From Afipia massiliensis (GTDB lineage: Bacteria; Pseudomonadota; Alphaproteobacteria; Rhizobiales; Xanthobacteraceae), in the NCBI RefSeq assembly GCF_014203115.1, contig NZ_JACHIJ010000002.1, positions 434,001 through 498,000 of the forward strand: a stretch of 64,000 nucleotides of DNA, given 5' to 3'. This document shows, one piece after another, positions 51,769 through 61,161 of this stretch. Position 1 is the stretch's first letter, and each line of letters starts with the position of its first letter. Under the pieces are notes generated by a model. It searched no databases. It saw only the letters and a list, made by a program, of their open reading frames with translations, and was not told the DNA's origin. The position numbers and the translations under genes were made by a program.

Positions 51769-52866
51769 ATGGCTGTCGTGACCTCCCTGCGAGCAGACGA
51801 AAATCATCCCATTCTTGTTACGGGCGGCGCAGGGTTCATCGGCGCGAATTTCGTTCTCGACTGGCACGCTAACGAGCCCACGCCAATCGTTACACTCGAT
51901 AAACTCACTTACGCCGGCAATCTCCACAATCTCGCAAGCCTGCAAGCCAACGAGCGGCACTCGTTCTTCCACGGCGACATCGGTGACGTGGAATTCGTCA
52001 GATCTCTACTGTCGAAAATAAAGCCACGGGCGATCGTCAACTTCGCAGCCGAGTCTCACGTCGATCGTTCAATTCTGGGTCCGGAAGATTTCATTACGAC
52101 CAACATCGTCGGCACATTCCGCTTGCTCGAAACCGTGCGTGAGTACTGGACCGGGCTGCCGCATCGCGACAAGGACGTTTTCCGCTTTCTTCATGTGTCA
52201 ACCGATGAAGTTTATGGATCTCTGTCGGCAGAGTCCGCTCCATTCAACGAAGCGAGCCCCTATTCACCCAACAGTCCCTATTCCGCTTCAAAAGCTGCGT
52301 CCGATCACCTCGCGCGCGCATGGCATCACACCTACGGCCTGCCCGTCATCATCACCAACTGCTCCAACAACTACGGCCCCTACCAGTTTCCCGAGAAGCT
52401 TATTCCGCTGATGATTCACCACGCGCTGGCCGGCAAGCCTCTGCCGGTTTATGGCGATGGCCTGCAGATTCGCGATTGGCTCTATGTGACCGACCATTGC
52501 GCCGCCATTCGCGCCGTTCTCCGCGACGGATTGCCTGGACACACCTATGCGATCGGTGGAGACAGCGAGAAAAGCAATCTCGATGTGGTGCACACGATTT
52601 GCGATGTGCTCGACCAGGAGCGCCCCTCTGCGAACGGCTCATACCGCCAGCAGATCACATTCGTGGCTGACCGGCCCGGACATGATCGCCGATACGCCGT
52701 CAATACCGCGAAGATTCGCCAGGCGCTCGGCTGGCATCCTCGCGAGTCCTTCGAGTCGGGACTTCGCAAAACGGTGCGCTGGTATCTCGACAACTCCGCC
52801 TGGACCGAGGACGTGGTTGCAGGAAGCTATCGCGATTGGCTTGGCCGGAATTACTCGGCACGATGA
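51769..52866 (+). CDS. rfbB: dTDP-glucose 4,6-dehydratase
   Basis: The 365-residue extended SDR opens with [42 protein letters not shown], the catalytic STDEVYGSL and Y-x-x-x-K in [13 protein letters not shown], and [18 protein letters not shown] follow. It makes dTDP-4-keto-6-deoxyglucose. I chose ATG 51769 (GAGGA upstream) over an ATG 19 codons earlier. It is followed by rfbA after 51 bp. Confidence 0.95.
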   Translation: MAVVTSLRADENHPILVTGGAGFIGANFVLDWHANEPTPIVTLDKLTYAGNLHNLASLQANERHSFFHGDIGDVEFVRSLLSKIKPRAIVNFAAESHVDRSILGPEDFITTNIVGTFRLLETVREYWTGLPHRDKDVFRFLHVSTDEVYGSLSAESAPFNEASPYSPNSPYSASKAASDHLARAWHHTYGLPVIITNCSNNYGPYQFPEKLIPLMIHHALAGKPLPVYGDGLQIRDWLYVTDHCAAIRAVLRDGLPGHTYAIGGDSEKSNLDVVHTICDVLDQERPSANGSYRQQITFVADRPGHDRRYAVNTAKIRQALGWHPRESFESGLRKTVRWYLDNSAWTEDVVAGSYRDWLGRNYSAR

Positions 52867-52917
52867 TGGGCGCCCGTTACTCAATAACAATCAAGAAGCC
52901 GTGAGATCGAGACCACT

Positions 52918-53799
52918 ATGAAGCGCAAGGGTATCGTACTGGCCGGTGGCACAGGAAGCCGTCTCCATCCGGCGACACTGTCAGTCTCCAAACAATTGCT
53001 GCCGATTTTCGATAAGCCGATGATCTACTATCCGCTGTCGACGCTGATGCTGGCAAATATCCGGGATATTCTGATCATCTCCACCCCGCAGGATGTTCCA
53101 CGGTTCGAGCAGCTGCTGGGCACCGGTGAAAAATGGGGACTTAACATTCAGTATGCCGTGCAGCCTTCGCCAGACGGATTGGCTCAGGCGTTCCTGATCG
53201 GAGAAGAGTTCATCGGCAACGCGCCAAGCGCGCTTGTGCTCGGCGATAACGTTTTCTATGGACATGATTTCTCCCACCTTCTTGCCAAAGCGTCCCAGCG
53301 TGACACCGGTGCAACAGTCTTCGCGTATCACGTCCACAACCCCGAGGATTACGGCGTCGTCGAGTTCGACCCCTCCGGGAAAGCTTTGCGGCTTGAGGAG
53401 AAGCCGGCCCGCCCCAAATCCAATTATGCTGTGACCGGTCTGTATTTTTACGATGCTCAAGTCGCAGCTCTTGCAAAGACGCTCAGGCCCTCGCGGCGCG
53501 GCGAGCTTGAGATTACCGACCTCAATCAGCTCTACCTGGACAAGAAGCAGCTCTCGGTGGAAATTCTCGGGCGCGGACACGCATGGCTCGACACGGGAAC
53601 GCATGAAACCCTTCTCGAGGCCGGCCAGTTCATCGCTACCCTTGAAAAAAGACAGGGATTGAAAGTGTCATGCCCGGAAGAAATTGCGTGGCGAAACGGG
53701 TGGATCAGCGACGCGGAGCTTGAAGAGCTTGCGGCCGCGCTGAAAAACAACAGCTACGGCCAGTACCTTTACAGCCTGCTATCCCATGGAATTTTCTGA
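52918..53799 (+). CDS. rfbA: Glucose-1-phosphate thymidylyltransferase
   Basis: The 293-residue product has the nucleotidyltransferase start [41 protein letters not shown] and the conserved [13 protein letters not shown]. It makes dTDP-glucose from dTTP and glucose-1-phosphate and supplies the dehydratase encoded upstream; RmlA is usually inhibited by dTDP-rhamnose. Its stop codon overlaps the rfbC start codon by one base. Confidence 0.96.
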   Translation: MKRKGIVLAGGTGSRLHPATLSVSKQLLPIFDKPMIYYPLSTLMLANIRDILIISTPQDVPRFEQLLGTGEKWGLNIQYAVQPSPDGLAQAFLIGEEFIGNAPSALVLGDNVFYGHDFSHLLAKASQRDTGATVFAYHVHNPEDYGVVEFDPSGKALRLEEKPARPKSNYAVTGLYFYDAQVAALAKTLRPSRRGELEITDLNQLYLDKKQLSVEILGRGHAWLDTGTHETLLEAGQFIATLEKRQGLKVSCPEEIAWRNGWISDAELEELAAALKNNSYGQYLYSLLSHGIF

Positions 53800-54362
53800 T
53801 GATCGCCTCCGCACTGGCCATTCCGGATGTGATCATGTTTGCGCCGAAGATGTTTCAGGACAAGCGCGGTTTCTTCTTCGAAAGCTTCAACGCGAAAGTG
53901 TTCTCTGAAGCGACCGGCTCTCACGTCAGTTTTGTACAGGATAACTTCTCCCGCTCTGCTCGGGGAGTTCTGCGTGGCATGCACTATCAGGTCTCGCGCC
54001 CGCAGGGGAAATTTGTCCGCGTGACGTCAGGCGAAGTCTTCGATGTGGCGGTCGACATTCGACGGGGCTCGCCCACTTTCGGCAAATGGGTTGGCGCGCA
54101 TCTTTCGGAAACCAATGGAAGGGCGCTCTGGATTCCCGAAGGCTTTGCGCACGGCTTTCTCGTTCTTTCTGAGACCGCCGATTTCCAATACAAGGTGACG
54201 GACTACTGGTATCCGGAACATGAGCGATGCCTCCGGTTCGACGATCCGGACGTTGCAATCGAGTGGCCAGCCATCTCATTGCCATCACCGACACCTGTCT
54301 CTCCCATTCTGTCCGAAAAGGACAGGCAGGGAGCCGCGCTGAACGGGCTGGAGCTTCTCTAG
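53799..54362 (+). CDS. rfbC: dTDP-4-dehydrorhamnose 3,5-epimerase
   Basis: The 187-residue cupin protein has RGFFFESFN, FVQDNFSRSARGVLRGMHYQ with the catalytic His, VAVDIRRGSPTFGKW and PEGFAHGFLVLSETADFQYKVTDYW with the Tyr acid. It epimerises C3 and C5 of the keto sugar. The 4-keto reductase (rfbD) expected next is missing; a D-threonine aldolase-like gene follows instead. The start overlaps the rfbA stop (TGATG). Confidence 0.95.
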   Translation: MIASALAIPDVIMFAPKMFQDKRGFFFESFNAKVFSEATGSHVSFVQDNFSRSARGVLRGMHYQVSRPQGKFVRVTSGEVFDVAVDIRRGSPTFGKWVGAHLSETNGRALWIPEGFAHGFLVLSETADFQYKVTDYWYPEHERCLRFDDPDVAIEWPAISLPSPTPVSPILSEKDRQGAALNGLELL

Positions 54363-54419
54363 GCGACAAGGCAAGCTTCGCAGGTATCTCGCAAGACCTT
54401 GCTAGAAGGGGATGAAATC

Positions 54420-55499
54420 TTGACCAGCCCGCTCGCCCTGAAAATCGCCCGTGAATACGGAACGCCTGCCCTTGTCATCGACATGGATCGCGTCGAACGC
54501 AACATCGCGCGCGCTCAGAAAATCTGCGACGACGCCGGCGTCGCCAACCGGCCCCATATCAAGACCCACAAAAGCCCCCTCCTCGCGCAGCTTCAGATCA
54601 AGGCCGGAGCGAAAGGCATCACCTGCCAGAAGCTGGGCGAAGCGGAAGTGATGGCGCAAGCTGGTATCGACGACATCCTCATCAGCTACAACCTCATCGG
54701 TGATGAAAAAATGGCGCGTCTCGGCGCGCTACTGGCCAAGACGAACGTCACAGTCGCGGCGGACAATGCTGTCGTCATTGCCGGATTGCCGGCCGCGGCG
54801 GCGGTTGCAGGACGCGCCCTGCCGGTCGTGATCGAGTGCGACACCGGCCGCAAACGTGCTGGCGTCGAGACGCCTGCGGAGGTCATCGCGCTGGCCAGCC
54901 AGATTGCCGGCACGCCGGGACTCTCGTTCGCCGGGCTGCTGATGTACCCGACCGAAACAGGCTGGACCGAAGCCCAACGCTTCCATGACGACGCATTGAC
55001 TGGCCTTCGACAGTTGGGGCTCGATCCGGCCATCGTATCAACCGGCGGATCGCCAAACCTGAAAAACGTCGGCAAGCTCAGGGGCGCGACCGAGCATCGG
55101 CCCGGCACTTACATCTACAACGATCGTATGCAGGTCGCCGCCGGCGTGGCCACGTGGGACGATTGCGCCCTGCACGTCTATTCAACCGTAGTCAGCCGCG
55201 CCGCGCCCGATCGCGGGATTCTCGATGCAGGTTCAAAGACGCTTACGGCCGACACGGGCGGGCTCGAGGGTTACGGGCTGATCCTCGAACATCCGGAAGC
55301 ACGGATCGCCCGCTTTGCTGAAGAGCACGGCTTTCTCGATCTGGCAAAAAGCAACACGCGGCCGGCGGTGGGCGACGTCGTCCGTATCGTGCCGAACCAT
55401 GTCTGCGTCGTCGTGAACATGTCCGATGAAGTCGTCATGGTCCGGGGCGATGAGATCGTCGGCATCCTCCCCGTCGCCGCCCGGGGGAAGCTTAGATAA
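54420..55499 (+). CDS. DSD1-family PLP enzyme (D-threonine aldolase/alanine racemase N-domain fold)
   Basis: The product of about 359 residues has TPALVIDMDRVERNI and the PLP Lys in RPHIKTHKSP near residue 50, a TIM barrel with GRKRAGVETP and FAGLLMYPTE, and a C-terminal beta domain with DAGSKTLTAD and metal-ligand candidates VRIVPNHVCVVVN (His, Cys). Members cleave D-threonine or dehydrate D-serine with PLP and a divalent metal. TTG 54420 has AAGGGG upstream; TTG 54399 would add seven residues. It shows no evident link to dTDP-sugars. Confidence 0.88.
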   Translation: MTSPLALKIAREYGTPALVIDMDRVERNIARAQKICDDAGVANRPHIKTHKSPLLAQLQIKAGAKGITCQKLGEAEVMAQAGIDDILISYNLIGDEKMARLGALLAKTNVTVAADNAVVIAGLPAAAAVAGRALPVVIECDTGRKRAGVETPAEVIALASQIAGTPGLSFAGLLMYPTETGWTEAQRFHDDALTGLRQLGLDPAIVSTGGSPNLKNVGKLRGATEHRPGTYIYNDRMQVAAGVATWDDCALHVYSTVVSRAAPDRGILDAGSKTLTADTGGLEGYGLILEHPEARIARFAEEHGFLDLAKSNTRPAVGDVVRIVPNHVCVVVNMSDEVVMVRGDEIVGILPVAARGKLR

Positions 55500-55528
55500 T
55501 CCCGGGAAAGAGTTCACCCTGCGGCGGA

Positions 55529-55813
55529 TCAGCGCCGATTGTATCCCGGGCTGACCGTGTTCTTGAGCTGGATCAGAAGCGTAAAAACCCATGCGAGGCC
55601 GTAAAGGCCGGCCAGTCCAAGCGCCGTCCAGCGGTCGATCAGCGACAGGCCTGCCCAGTACCAGACGCGATAGATCCACAGCCCTGCGGTCGCCAACCCC
55701 AAGAGGCAAACAAGCAGCCTCAGGCCCTGGCTGTTCGCGACACCGACTGCGGCGAAGAGGATCGTTGCCGGGATGAGAAACATCTGGCAGGCGGAAATCA
55801 AGGTCTCGTTCAT
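55529..55813 (-). CDS. Small membrane protein with three helices
   Basis: The 94-residue product contains three hydrophobic segments (MFLIPATILFAAVGVA; LLVCLLGLATAGLWIYRV; LGLAGLYGLAWVFTLLIQL) and short polar ends. There is no recognisable family. It is convergent with the PLP enzyme gene (29 bp between) and faces the tRNA-Pro gene across about 190 bp. Confidence 0.6.
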   Translation of the reverse strand: MNETLISACQMFLIPATILFAAVGVANSQGLRLLVCLLGLATAGLWIYRVWYWAGLSLIDRWTALGLAGLYGLAWVFTLLIQLKNTVSPGYNRR

Positions 55814-56004
55814 GGAAGCTCTCCGGCGAATCGCAGGAATTTTAGATCATTCATCGGCCGTGCTGCGAATGCGGCGATATGAGCCGGGTGCAATCGGGTT
55901 TCAGTGCCCCGGAAAGGGGGCTGCGGCACCACAAATCGCAGGTCCTCCCCTTCTTGCGCGGGGGCCTGAAGGAGGCTACAGGATCGGGGCCTCTTGGCAC
56001 GGTT

Positions 56005-56082
56005 CGGAGCGTAGCGCAGCCCGGTTAGCGCACTAGTCTGGGGGACTAGGGGTCGGAGGTTCAAATCCTCTCGCTCCGACCA
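56005..56082 (+). tRNA. tRNA-Pro (anticodon GGG)
   Basis: The 7-bp acceptor stem CGGAGCG/CGCTCCG closes a full cloverleaf: a D-arm with GCGC pairs, an anticodon stem CTAGT/ACTAG with loop CTGGGGG giving anticodon GGG, and a T-arm GGAGG-TTCAAAT-CCTCT. The encoded 3' end is A-CCA. Anticodon GGG reads CCC and CCU codons. Neighbouring genes are envelope genes, so the tRNA may mark the edge of an inserted block. Confidence 0.95.
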
Positions 56083-56304
56083 TTTTCCAAATAAAATCAA
56101 ATCCTTACGAACCCACATCAACTCCTGACGGGGCGACTACGAACTGTCGCGGCACGTCGGTTTCAGATGTAAGGACATCTCGCACAACTTCGAACACCGC
56201 AACGCGCGGGATCGTGGGGCCGCGGAACGCAATCGCGATCCTGCTATCCTTGAGAGAGGATGGTGAACGTCAATCGAGATTGACCTACCGGAGTGAGCGG
56301 CAAT

Positions 56305-57120
56305 CTAACTGGTCGCGCCGCAGTGAATGGCAAGATGCTCCGCCAGCGGCGCGAGATGCTCGCGAAAGCGAACCACCTCTGTGTAAATTCCCGCCGACAC
56401 CTGCTTCTCGCCATACGATTCATAGACGCACGGGTGTGAAAAGCGATTTCCGATATCGAGGCCGTAACGCACAGGCCGGAGGCATTCCACCCGGAAAACA
56501 TCAACGTCGTGAACCTTGAAGACCCGCTCGATTTCCTTTGCCATCTCGGGATAGGACCGGGCCGCATCCATCTTACGCGCATACGCATCGTCATCCAGCT
56601 TCAGGACGATCGCCTCGCTGAGATCTTCGGCCGGACATTCCTGCGGCGGCGCCTCGACCGGGTACTCCAGGTTTGTCAGCCGGGGACCGCCTCGCTGATC
56701 GATGCGCAGAAGCGCTGCGTTAAGCAGGATGCGACACACATCATGACCGGGATTGACACCCTCGACTGCGTCACCCGCCACATAAGTCACACGCTCGCGC
56801 AGCAGCGCAGACGCGAGTTCCTCGACCAGCCGTTCGAACACATCATACTCGCCGGAAAGAAGAGCCTGATAGAGCTGCCGGTCAGACATCGCACCATAGA
56901 TCGAGCCGCTTCTGGCTCCGGCGCTCTTCAGTACGACCGTGGTGGAAGCGAGACGTGAATGATCGGTGTGTCCGGAGCCATCGGTGAGAACGAACGTCAC
57001 AGGACGCGCGCGCTCAAGCCAATGATGAATGCGAAGCTCGTGACCCGGATGCGCGATTACGAGAGCCGCGCGTTCTCTGGTCCACTTGCTTGCGGATTCT
57101 TCTGCGACGACAATTTGAAT
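56305..57120 (-). CDS. PIG-L-like protein with no canonical start codon
   Basis: From the GTG at 57000 the frame gives 231 residues (VTFVLTDGSGHTDHSRLAS...GDAVEGVNPGHDVC...). Upstream of it the same frame encodes ALVIAHPGHELRIHHWLERARP, a conserved-looking start in the style of PIG-L/LmbE proteins (A-H-P-x-x-E), before a stop at 57196-57198. No ATG, GTG or TTG lies between, but ATT at 57120 is preceded by GAGG at seven bases. I therefore give the extent to 57120. If GTG 57000 is used, the first motif is lost. PIG-L enzymes deacetylate N-acetyl sugars; the usual H-P-D-D site is replaced by H-P-G-H here, so function is open. Confidence 0.6.
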   Translation of the reverse strand: MQIVVAEESASKWTRERAALVIAHPGHELRIHHWLERARPVTFVLTDGSGHTDHSRLASTTVVLKSAGARSGSIYGAMSDRQLYQALLSGEYDVFERLVEELASALLRERVTYVAGDAVEGVNPGHDVCRILLNAALLRIDQRGGPRLTNLEYPVEAPPQECPAEDLSEAIVLKLDDDAYARKMDAARSYPEMAKEIERVFKVHDVDVFRVECLRPVRYGLDIGNRFSHPCVYESYGEKQVSAGIYTEVVRFREHLAPLAEHLAIHCGATS

Positions 57121-57252
57121 TTGAGAACCTCGATGGCGGAAAAGGACTCGCCCGCGAACCGATGAGTCACTATTCTCGCGCGAATTAACACGTCTTTATC
57201 GAGTTGATAACGGCTCGGTCAAGGATCGTTTTTCGGTGCCTGTTAGATTCAT

Positions 57253-57867
57253 ATGAACAAAACTGGCACAGCTCAGCAATATGCCGAGCCATTCCCAGCA
57301 ACGGCAGAGAGGGATGCCGCCGCGCTTTCCACGCGATGGCTTGCGGAACTGTGCGGCTTGCCGTCTCCACATTGCCTCCCTCACCTAGCTAGTATCCTGA
57401 TCGCGCAGGGAGAGCACGCAACGGAAGCCGCAGCGCACATCGGCTGGTGGAGCCGGCATCCAAACGCGGACAGCCAATTCGCTCGCCTGGTTGGCCCGAT
57501 TCCGGACATTCCAGATTCTCAGCTGTTCGGAGCGCTGAATCAAAGGGGTTACGACGGCATCTTGTACAAAATGGATGACAAAGTTATCGGCCACTGTTTT
57601 TTCCAGCGGCACGGCACCGAGTTGCACGCGTTCTCCGTGTGGATCAGCGAGCAGCACCGCGGTCGAACCTTTATGGCGATTGCGTGCTTCGATTTCATGG
57701 CCTATGCGTCGACGTGCCCCGGCATCGTAAGGGCCAGAGTTGGGACCGGGCATCCGGGAGACAGGATTCTCCGGCCATTGAAGCTTTTCAGCGACGACCT
57801 TGGGTGGCGCGTGCGCAAAGGTGCCTGGGTCGATTTTTGCGCGCCAGACCCCGCTCGCAGCGCATAG
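57253..57867 (+). CDS. GNAT-like acetyltransferase
   Basis: The 204-residue product lacks an identified family name. From about residue 100 it shows the GNAT pattern: a strand GYDGILYKMDDKVIGHCFFQRH, HAFSVWISEQHRGRTFMAIAC with the R-G-x-x-F coenzyme A-binding turn, and VRARVGTGHPGDRIL. It could acetylate a sugar nucleotide or glycan. The gene lies 32 bp before the GT4 gene on the same strand. The start codon has no clear Shine-Dalgarno. Codon use resembles the neighbouring envelope genes. Confidence 0.65.
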   Translation: MNKTGTAQQYAEPFPATAERDAAALSTRWLAELCGLPSPHCLPHLASILIAQGEHATEAAAHIGWWSRHPNADSQFARLVGPIPDIPDSQLFGALNQRGYDGILYKMDDKVIGHCFFQRHGTELHAFSVWISEQHRGRTFMAIACFDFMAYASTCPGIVRARVGTGHPGDRILRPLKLFSDDLGWRVRKGAWVDFCAPDPARSA

Positions 57868-57899
57868 CCTCGTAATTGATGGATTGAAAAGTTAGCCGT

Positions 57900-59030
57900 T
57901 TGAAAATTCTGATTACAAATATACGTCTGGCGATACGAAGCGGCACCGAAATTGTCGTGCGGGATTTGGCACTCCGCCTTTCAGAACGGCAACACGAGGT
58001 GGCCGTCTATGCGCCAACGATCGGTGCGCTTGCTGAGGAAATGAAAGATCGCGGGATTGCCGTCGTCGACAACCTCTCAAAGCTCCAGTATGTGCCCGAT
58101 GTTATCCATGGACATCACACCCCAACTACGGGTGAAGCGATCATCGCTTTTCCAAAGACGCCGGCCATCTGGATTTGCCATAGCGCATCAGCTTGGTTTG
58201 ACGCGGCGCCGCGTTTCTCACAAGTTCTGCGCACGTTTGCAGTAGATGAAACCTGCAAGGCCCGCCTTGTAAAATCCGACGGGATCCCCGCCGACAAGAT
58301 CGAGATATTACATAACGCCGTAGATCTTCGTCGCCTTCAACAACGCCCACACACCCTTCCCGCCAAACCGCTGCGCGCGCTCTCGCTGGTCAAGCACAGC
58401 GGTCCGGAAACAGTCATCGCCGAAGCGTGTCAGCAGGCAGGTTTGCAATTTGAGGCTTACGGACACGGCGTCGGGAAGCCGGTTGATAACATCGAGCAAC
58501 GATGTGCCGAAGCTGACATCGTATTCGCCACAGCCCGCACTGCATTGGAGGCCATGGCCTCCGGCGCCGCCGTCGTTCTTATTGACGGCCGTGGCTTTGG
58601 CGGGCTCGTCACGACCGCAAACTATGATCTGGGACGACGCCTCAACTTCGGGGGAGGCATGCTTGTTGAGCAACCGACGCTAGCGGCGCTGACCGATGCG
58701 ATCCGCGCATACAATGCGCCAAATTCTGAAGCAGTAAGTCAGCGTGTGAGGCAAGATGCCGACCTGGATCGGACAATCCTGCAACTCGAGGATATTTATA
58801 GCTCTGTCATCCAGGAAAGTGCCGGACGCGCTTTCGATCCGGATGTTCTGCGTCACGAGCAAATCCAGTTCTGCCGGTCCTACGTTGGTAAATTGGAGCC
58901 AACAGGGCAATGGGCCGAAGAACGGGACTATTACCTGTCCGAGCACGAGCAACTCCGCAGCGCAATGCAGGCTCTCGAACGCACGAGATCGGTCCGACTT
59001 GCGAAGGCGTTGCGTCGCCTTCTAGGTTAG
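57900..59030 (+). CDS. Glycosyltransferase (GT4-like) with C-terminal basic tail
   Basis: The 376-residue product starts KILITNIRLAIRSGTEIVVRDLALRLSERQHEVAVYAP, typical of GT-B transferases of rhizobial polysaccharide loci. Donor-half motifs are weaker: EILHNAVDLRRL, KHSGPETVIAEACQQAGLQFEAYG and ALEAMASGAAVVLIDGRG. The end (YLSEHEQLRSAMQALERTRSVRLAKALRRLLG) is a short coiled coil plus basic helix, like the small ORF at 50173-50358. The start codon is TTG at 57900. It precedes the fusion gene by 136 bp. Confidence 0.8.
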   Translation: MKILITNIRLAIRSGTEIVVRDLALRLSERQHEVAVYAPTIGALAEEMKDRGIAVVDNLSKLQYVPDVIHGHHTPTTGEAIIAFPKTPAIWICHSASAWFDAAPRFSQVLRTFAVDETCKARLVKSDGIPADKIEILHNAVDLRRLQQRPHTLPAKPLRALSLVKHSGPETVIAEACQQAGLQFEAYGHGVGKPVDNIEQRCAEADIVFATARTALEAMASGAAVVLIDGRGFGGLVTTANYDLGRRLNFGGGMLVEQPTLAALTDAIRAYNAPNSEAVSQRVRQDADLDRTILQLEDIYSSVIQESAGRAFDPDVLRHEQIQFCRSYVGKLEPTGQWAEERDYYLSEHEQLRSAMQALERTRSVRLAKALRRLLG

Positions 59031-59166
59031 AGTGCAAACTAGTCCTTGCCGCCGCAGTACCGGTTGCTGAACCGTCGCCGATTGTTGCTTCTGAAAACTC
59101 CTTCACTGTGCATACTGACCTCGCCCGGTTGCACCGCGCCTGCGACCCAACAGGAAACTCTGTTCA

Positions 59167-61068
59167 ATGCCCCGCTGCTGCATCGTAACGGCATACCAAG
59201 GTGACGAATTTGCCAAGCTCGCCACCCTGACGCTTCCACGAATGGAGGCGTTTGCAGCCCGCCATGGATATGAGTTGATCATCCACAGGCCGGATGGCTC
59301 GGAGATCACGGACTCCTGGATGAAGGTTCCGGCGATCCTAGCCGCCCTGCGACGCGATTTTGATTTTGTTCTGTGGCTGGACATCGACGCGCTGATCCTG
59401 CGGACCGATCGCGATATTCTGAAGGACGCCCAACCGGACGCTGATCTTCTGGTGTCCTGGCATGGACCGGAGACCACGCTGCTCGACGGAGCGCCCTTTC
59501 CGCCACACTACAACGCCGGCGTCTATTTGATCCGTCGATCTGAATGGTCGCTGGAATTTTTCACGCGCCTGCTCGCCCTGCGTGGAAAGATGACCCATCC
59601 GTGGCTCGAACAAGCCGCTCTTCTCACAATGCTCGGTTACAATGAGCCACTCGGCAACGGCCCCAACGTCGCCAACGAGCTTGATCGCGCGCATATCGGA
59701 CATCTCGATCCGATCTGGAATTCGATCCCCGGTATCGCCATGGCAACCGATCCTGTCATTCATCATTTCGCAGGTCTGACCGGCAAGACACGGCTCGACC
59801 TAGTCAGGGAAAATGTCGCGATCGTGCCGCTCTATGAAACTGCCTCTGCCGCGGTACGATCCGCGCTGTCCCACCAGATCAGCCGGTGGGCGGCAGCGGA
59901 GCATGCAACGCAAAGTCTCAGGCGCGCGCAGACGGCAAGCATTGCAGAGTACCAGAACCAGACAGCCGAAATTGAAAGACTGAAGCACGATATTGCGAGA
60001 ATCCGGGCGCCACGCCAGATGCTGCGGGCATTGCCGGGGGTCATCACGAATCGTCTGCGCGAAAAAATAGACGAACTGAGCAGCGTATCGTCATCGTCAC
60101 CAAGCTTCAAACTCAAGATCAATGAAACGCCGGATTCCGTTCAAAATTTGTGGCCGGAAGGAAAATCAGAGCGATTTGAAGGACTGGCCTTTTCGACATC
60201 GGGCGACACGCTTGGGGTTGCCACCGCAGATACGAATGCGGTGTTGCTGTATCGGCGAACAGAAAACGGAACTTTTGAAGAAACACCGTACATCCGGCTG
60301 GGCGGCCTCGATTACCCCCATGATCTCTCGTTTTCGATGTGCGGGTCTGACGAATTGCTGGCAGTGGCACAGCGAACCGGAGCGCTCGCGCTGTTTCGAG
60401 CAAACGGCGTTAAAGGCCCCGAACCGGTCTTTGAAATCAGCGGAGCAGAAGCAAAGCTCACACACTCGGACGGCGTTTCTTTCGTCCCGCCGGTCAACGA
60501 CTATCTTGCAGCATGCAATCTGGGTTCGAGCAGCATTTCGTTCTATCCAAGAATTTCAAGTGCCCCCGTTCGCTACGCATTGAGACCCGAATTCGAACTG
60601 GCGCATTGGAGCATCTTCTACCCGGATGGCCTTGCTTTCTCGCAATGCGGACGATGGCTTGCCATTGCAAACCACGGCAACGGATCCGTGAGCATTTTTC
60701 AACGGCGCAACCGGCTTCTCACGGGTGGCAAGCTAAGGTACGGGGCGGAGCCCATCGCGATCATCAATGACGAGAGTTTGCGTTATCCCCATTCGGTCGC
60801 ATTCACTCCACGAACCAACCATCTGATTGTGACCAACGCCGGGGGAAACTTCTTCAGCGTTTATGAGCCGCGACGAAGTCACTTCGGCTTGCGATGGAGC
60901 CAGGTGCCGTCGGCACAAACGATTGTTGGCGACGAAAAGACCTTTCGGTCGGTCAACTTGGACAACAAGATGGAAGGCGGTCCAAAGGGCCTCGCGGTGC
61001 ATGGAAACAGCATCGCTGTTTGCAGCCCGGAGATCGGAATCAAGATCTATTCTTTCCAGGAGGCGTGA
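59167..61068 (+). CDS. Glycosyltransferase (GT34-like) fused to a six-bladed beta-propeller
   Basis: The 633-residue product has an N-terminal GT-A-like domain (about 1-220) with the D-x-D motif in FVLWLDIDALIL (Asp72, Asp74), as in galactosyl/mannosyl transferases of the GMA12/MNN10 group. A coiled coil (about 240-285) and a Ser-rich linker follow. The rest (about 320-630) has six repeats beginning EGLAFS, HDLSFS, DGVSFV, DGLAFS, HSVAFT and KGLAVH, which fits a six-bladed propeller of the SMP-30/NHL type. I know no standard enzyme with this arrangement. AGGAAA precedes the ATG. The propeller may bind a glycan or partner protein. Confidence 0.75.
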   Translation: MPRCCIVTAYQGDEFAKLATLTLPRMEAFAARHGYELIIHRPDGSEITDSWMKVPAILAALRRDFDFVLWLDIDALILRTDRDILKDAQPDADLLVSWHGPETTLLDGAPFPPHYNAGVYLIRRSEWSLEFFTRLLALRGKMTHPWLEQAALLTMLGYNEPLGNGPNVANELDRAHIGHLDPIWNSIPGIAMATDPVIHHFAGLTGKTRLDLVRENVAIVPLYETASAAVRSALSHQISRWAAAEHATQSLRRAQTASIAEYQNQTAEIERLKHDIARIRAPRQMLRALPGVITNRLREKIDELSSVSSSSPSFKLKINETPDSVQNLWPEGKSERFEGLAFSTSGDTLGVATADTNAVLLYRRTENGTFEETPYIRLGGLDYPHDLSFSMCGSDELLAVAQRTGALALFRANGVKGPEPVFEISGAEAKLTHSDGVSFVPPVNDYLAACNLGSSSISFYPRISSAPVRYALRPEFELAHWSIFYPDGLAFSQCGRWLAIANHGNGSVSIFQRRNRLLTGGKLRYGAEPIAIINDESLRYPHSVAFTPRTNHLIVTNAGGNFFSVYEPRRSHFGLRWSQVPSAQTIVGDEKTFRSVNLDNKMEGGPKGLAVHGNSIAVCSPEIGIKIYSFQEA

Positions 61069-61161
61069 TCATCCGCTCACGATTGTTGGCTGGTGATCAC
61101 GGCTGACAATCATCGGCTCATGATTATGTGTTCGGGGAGAGCTCACGCTCGCGCGATGTTC

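Noticed and set aside
61069-61161. Imperfect inverted repeat after the fusion gene as a terminator
   Set aside because: The complementary pieces (GATTGT...ACAATC) are short, widely spaced and not followed by a T run.
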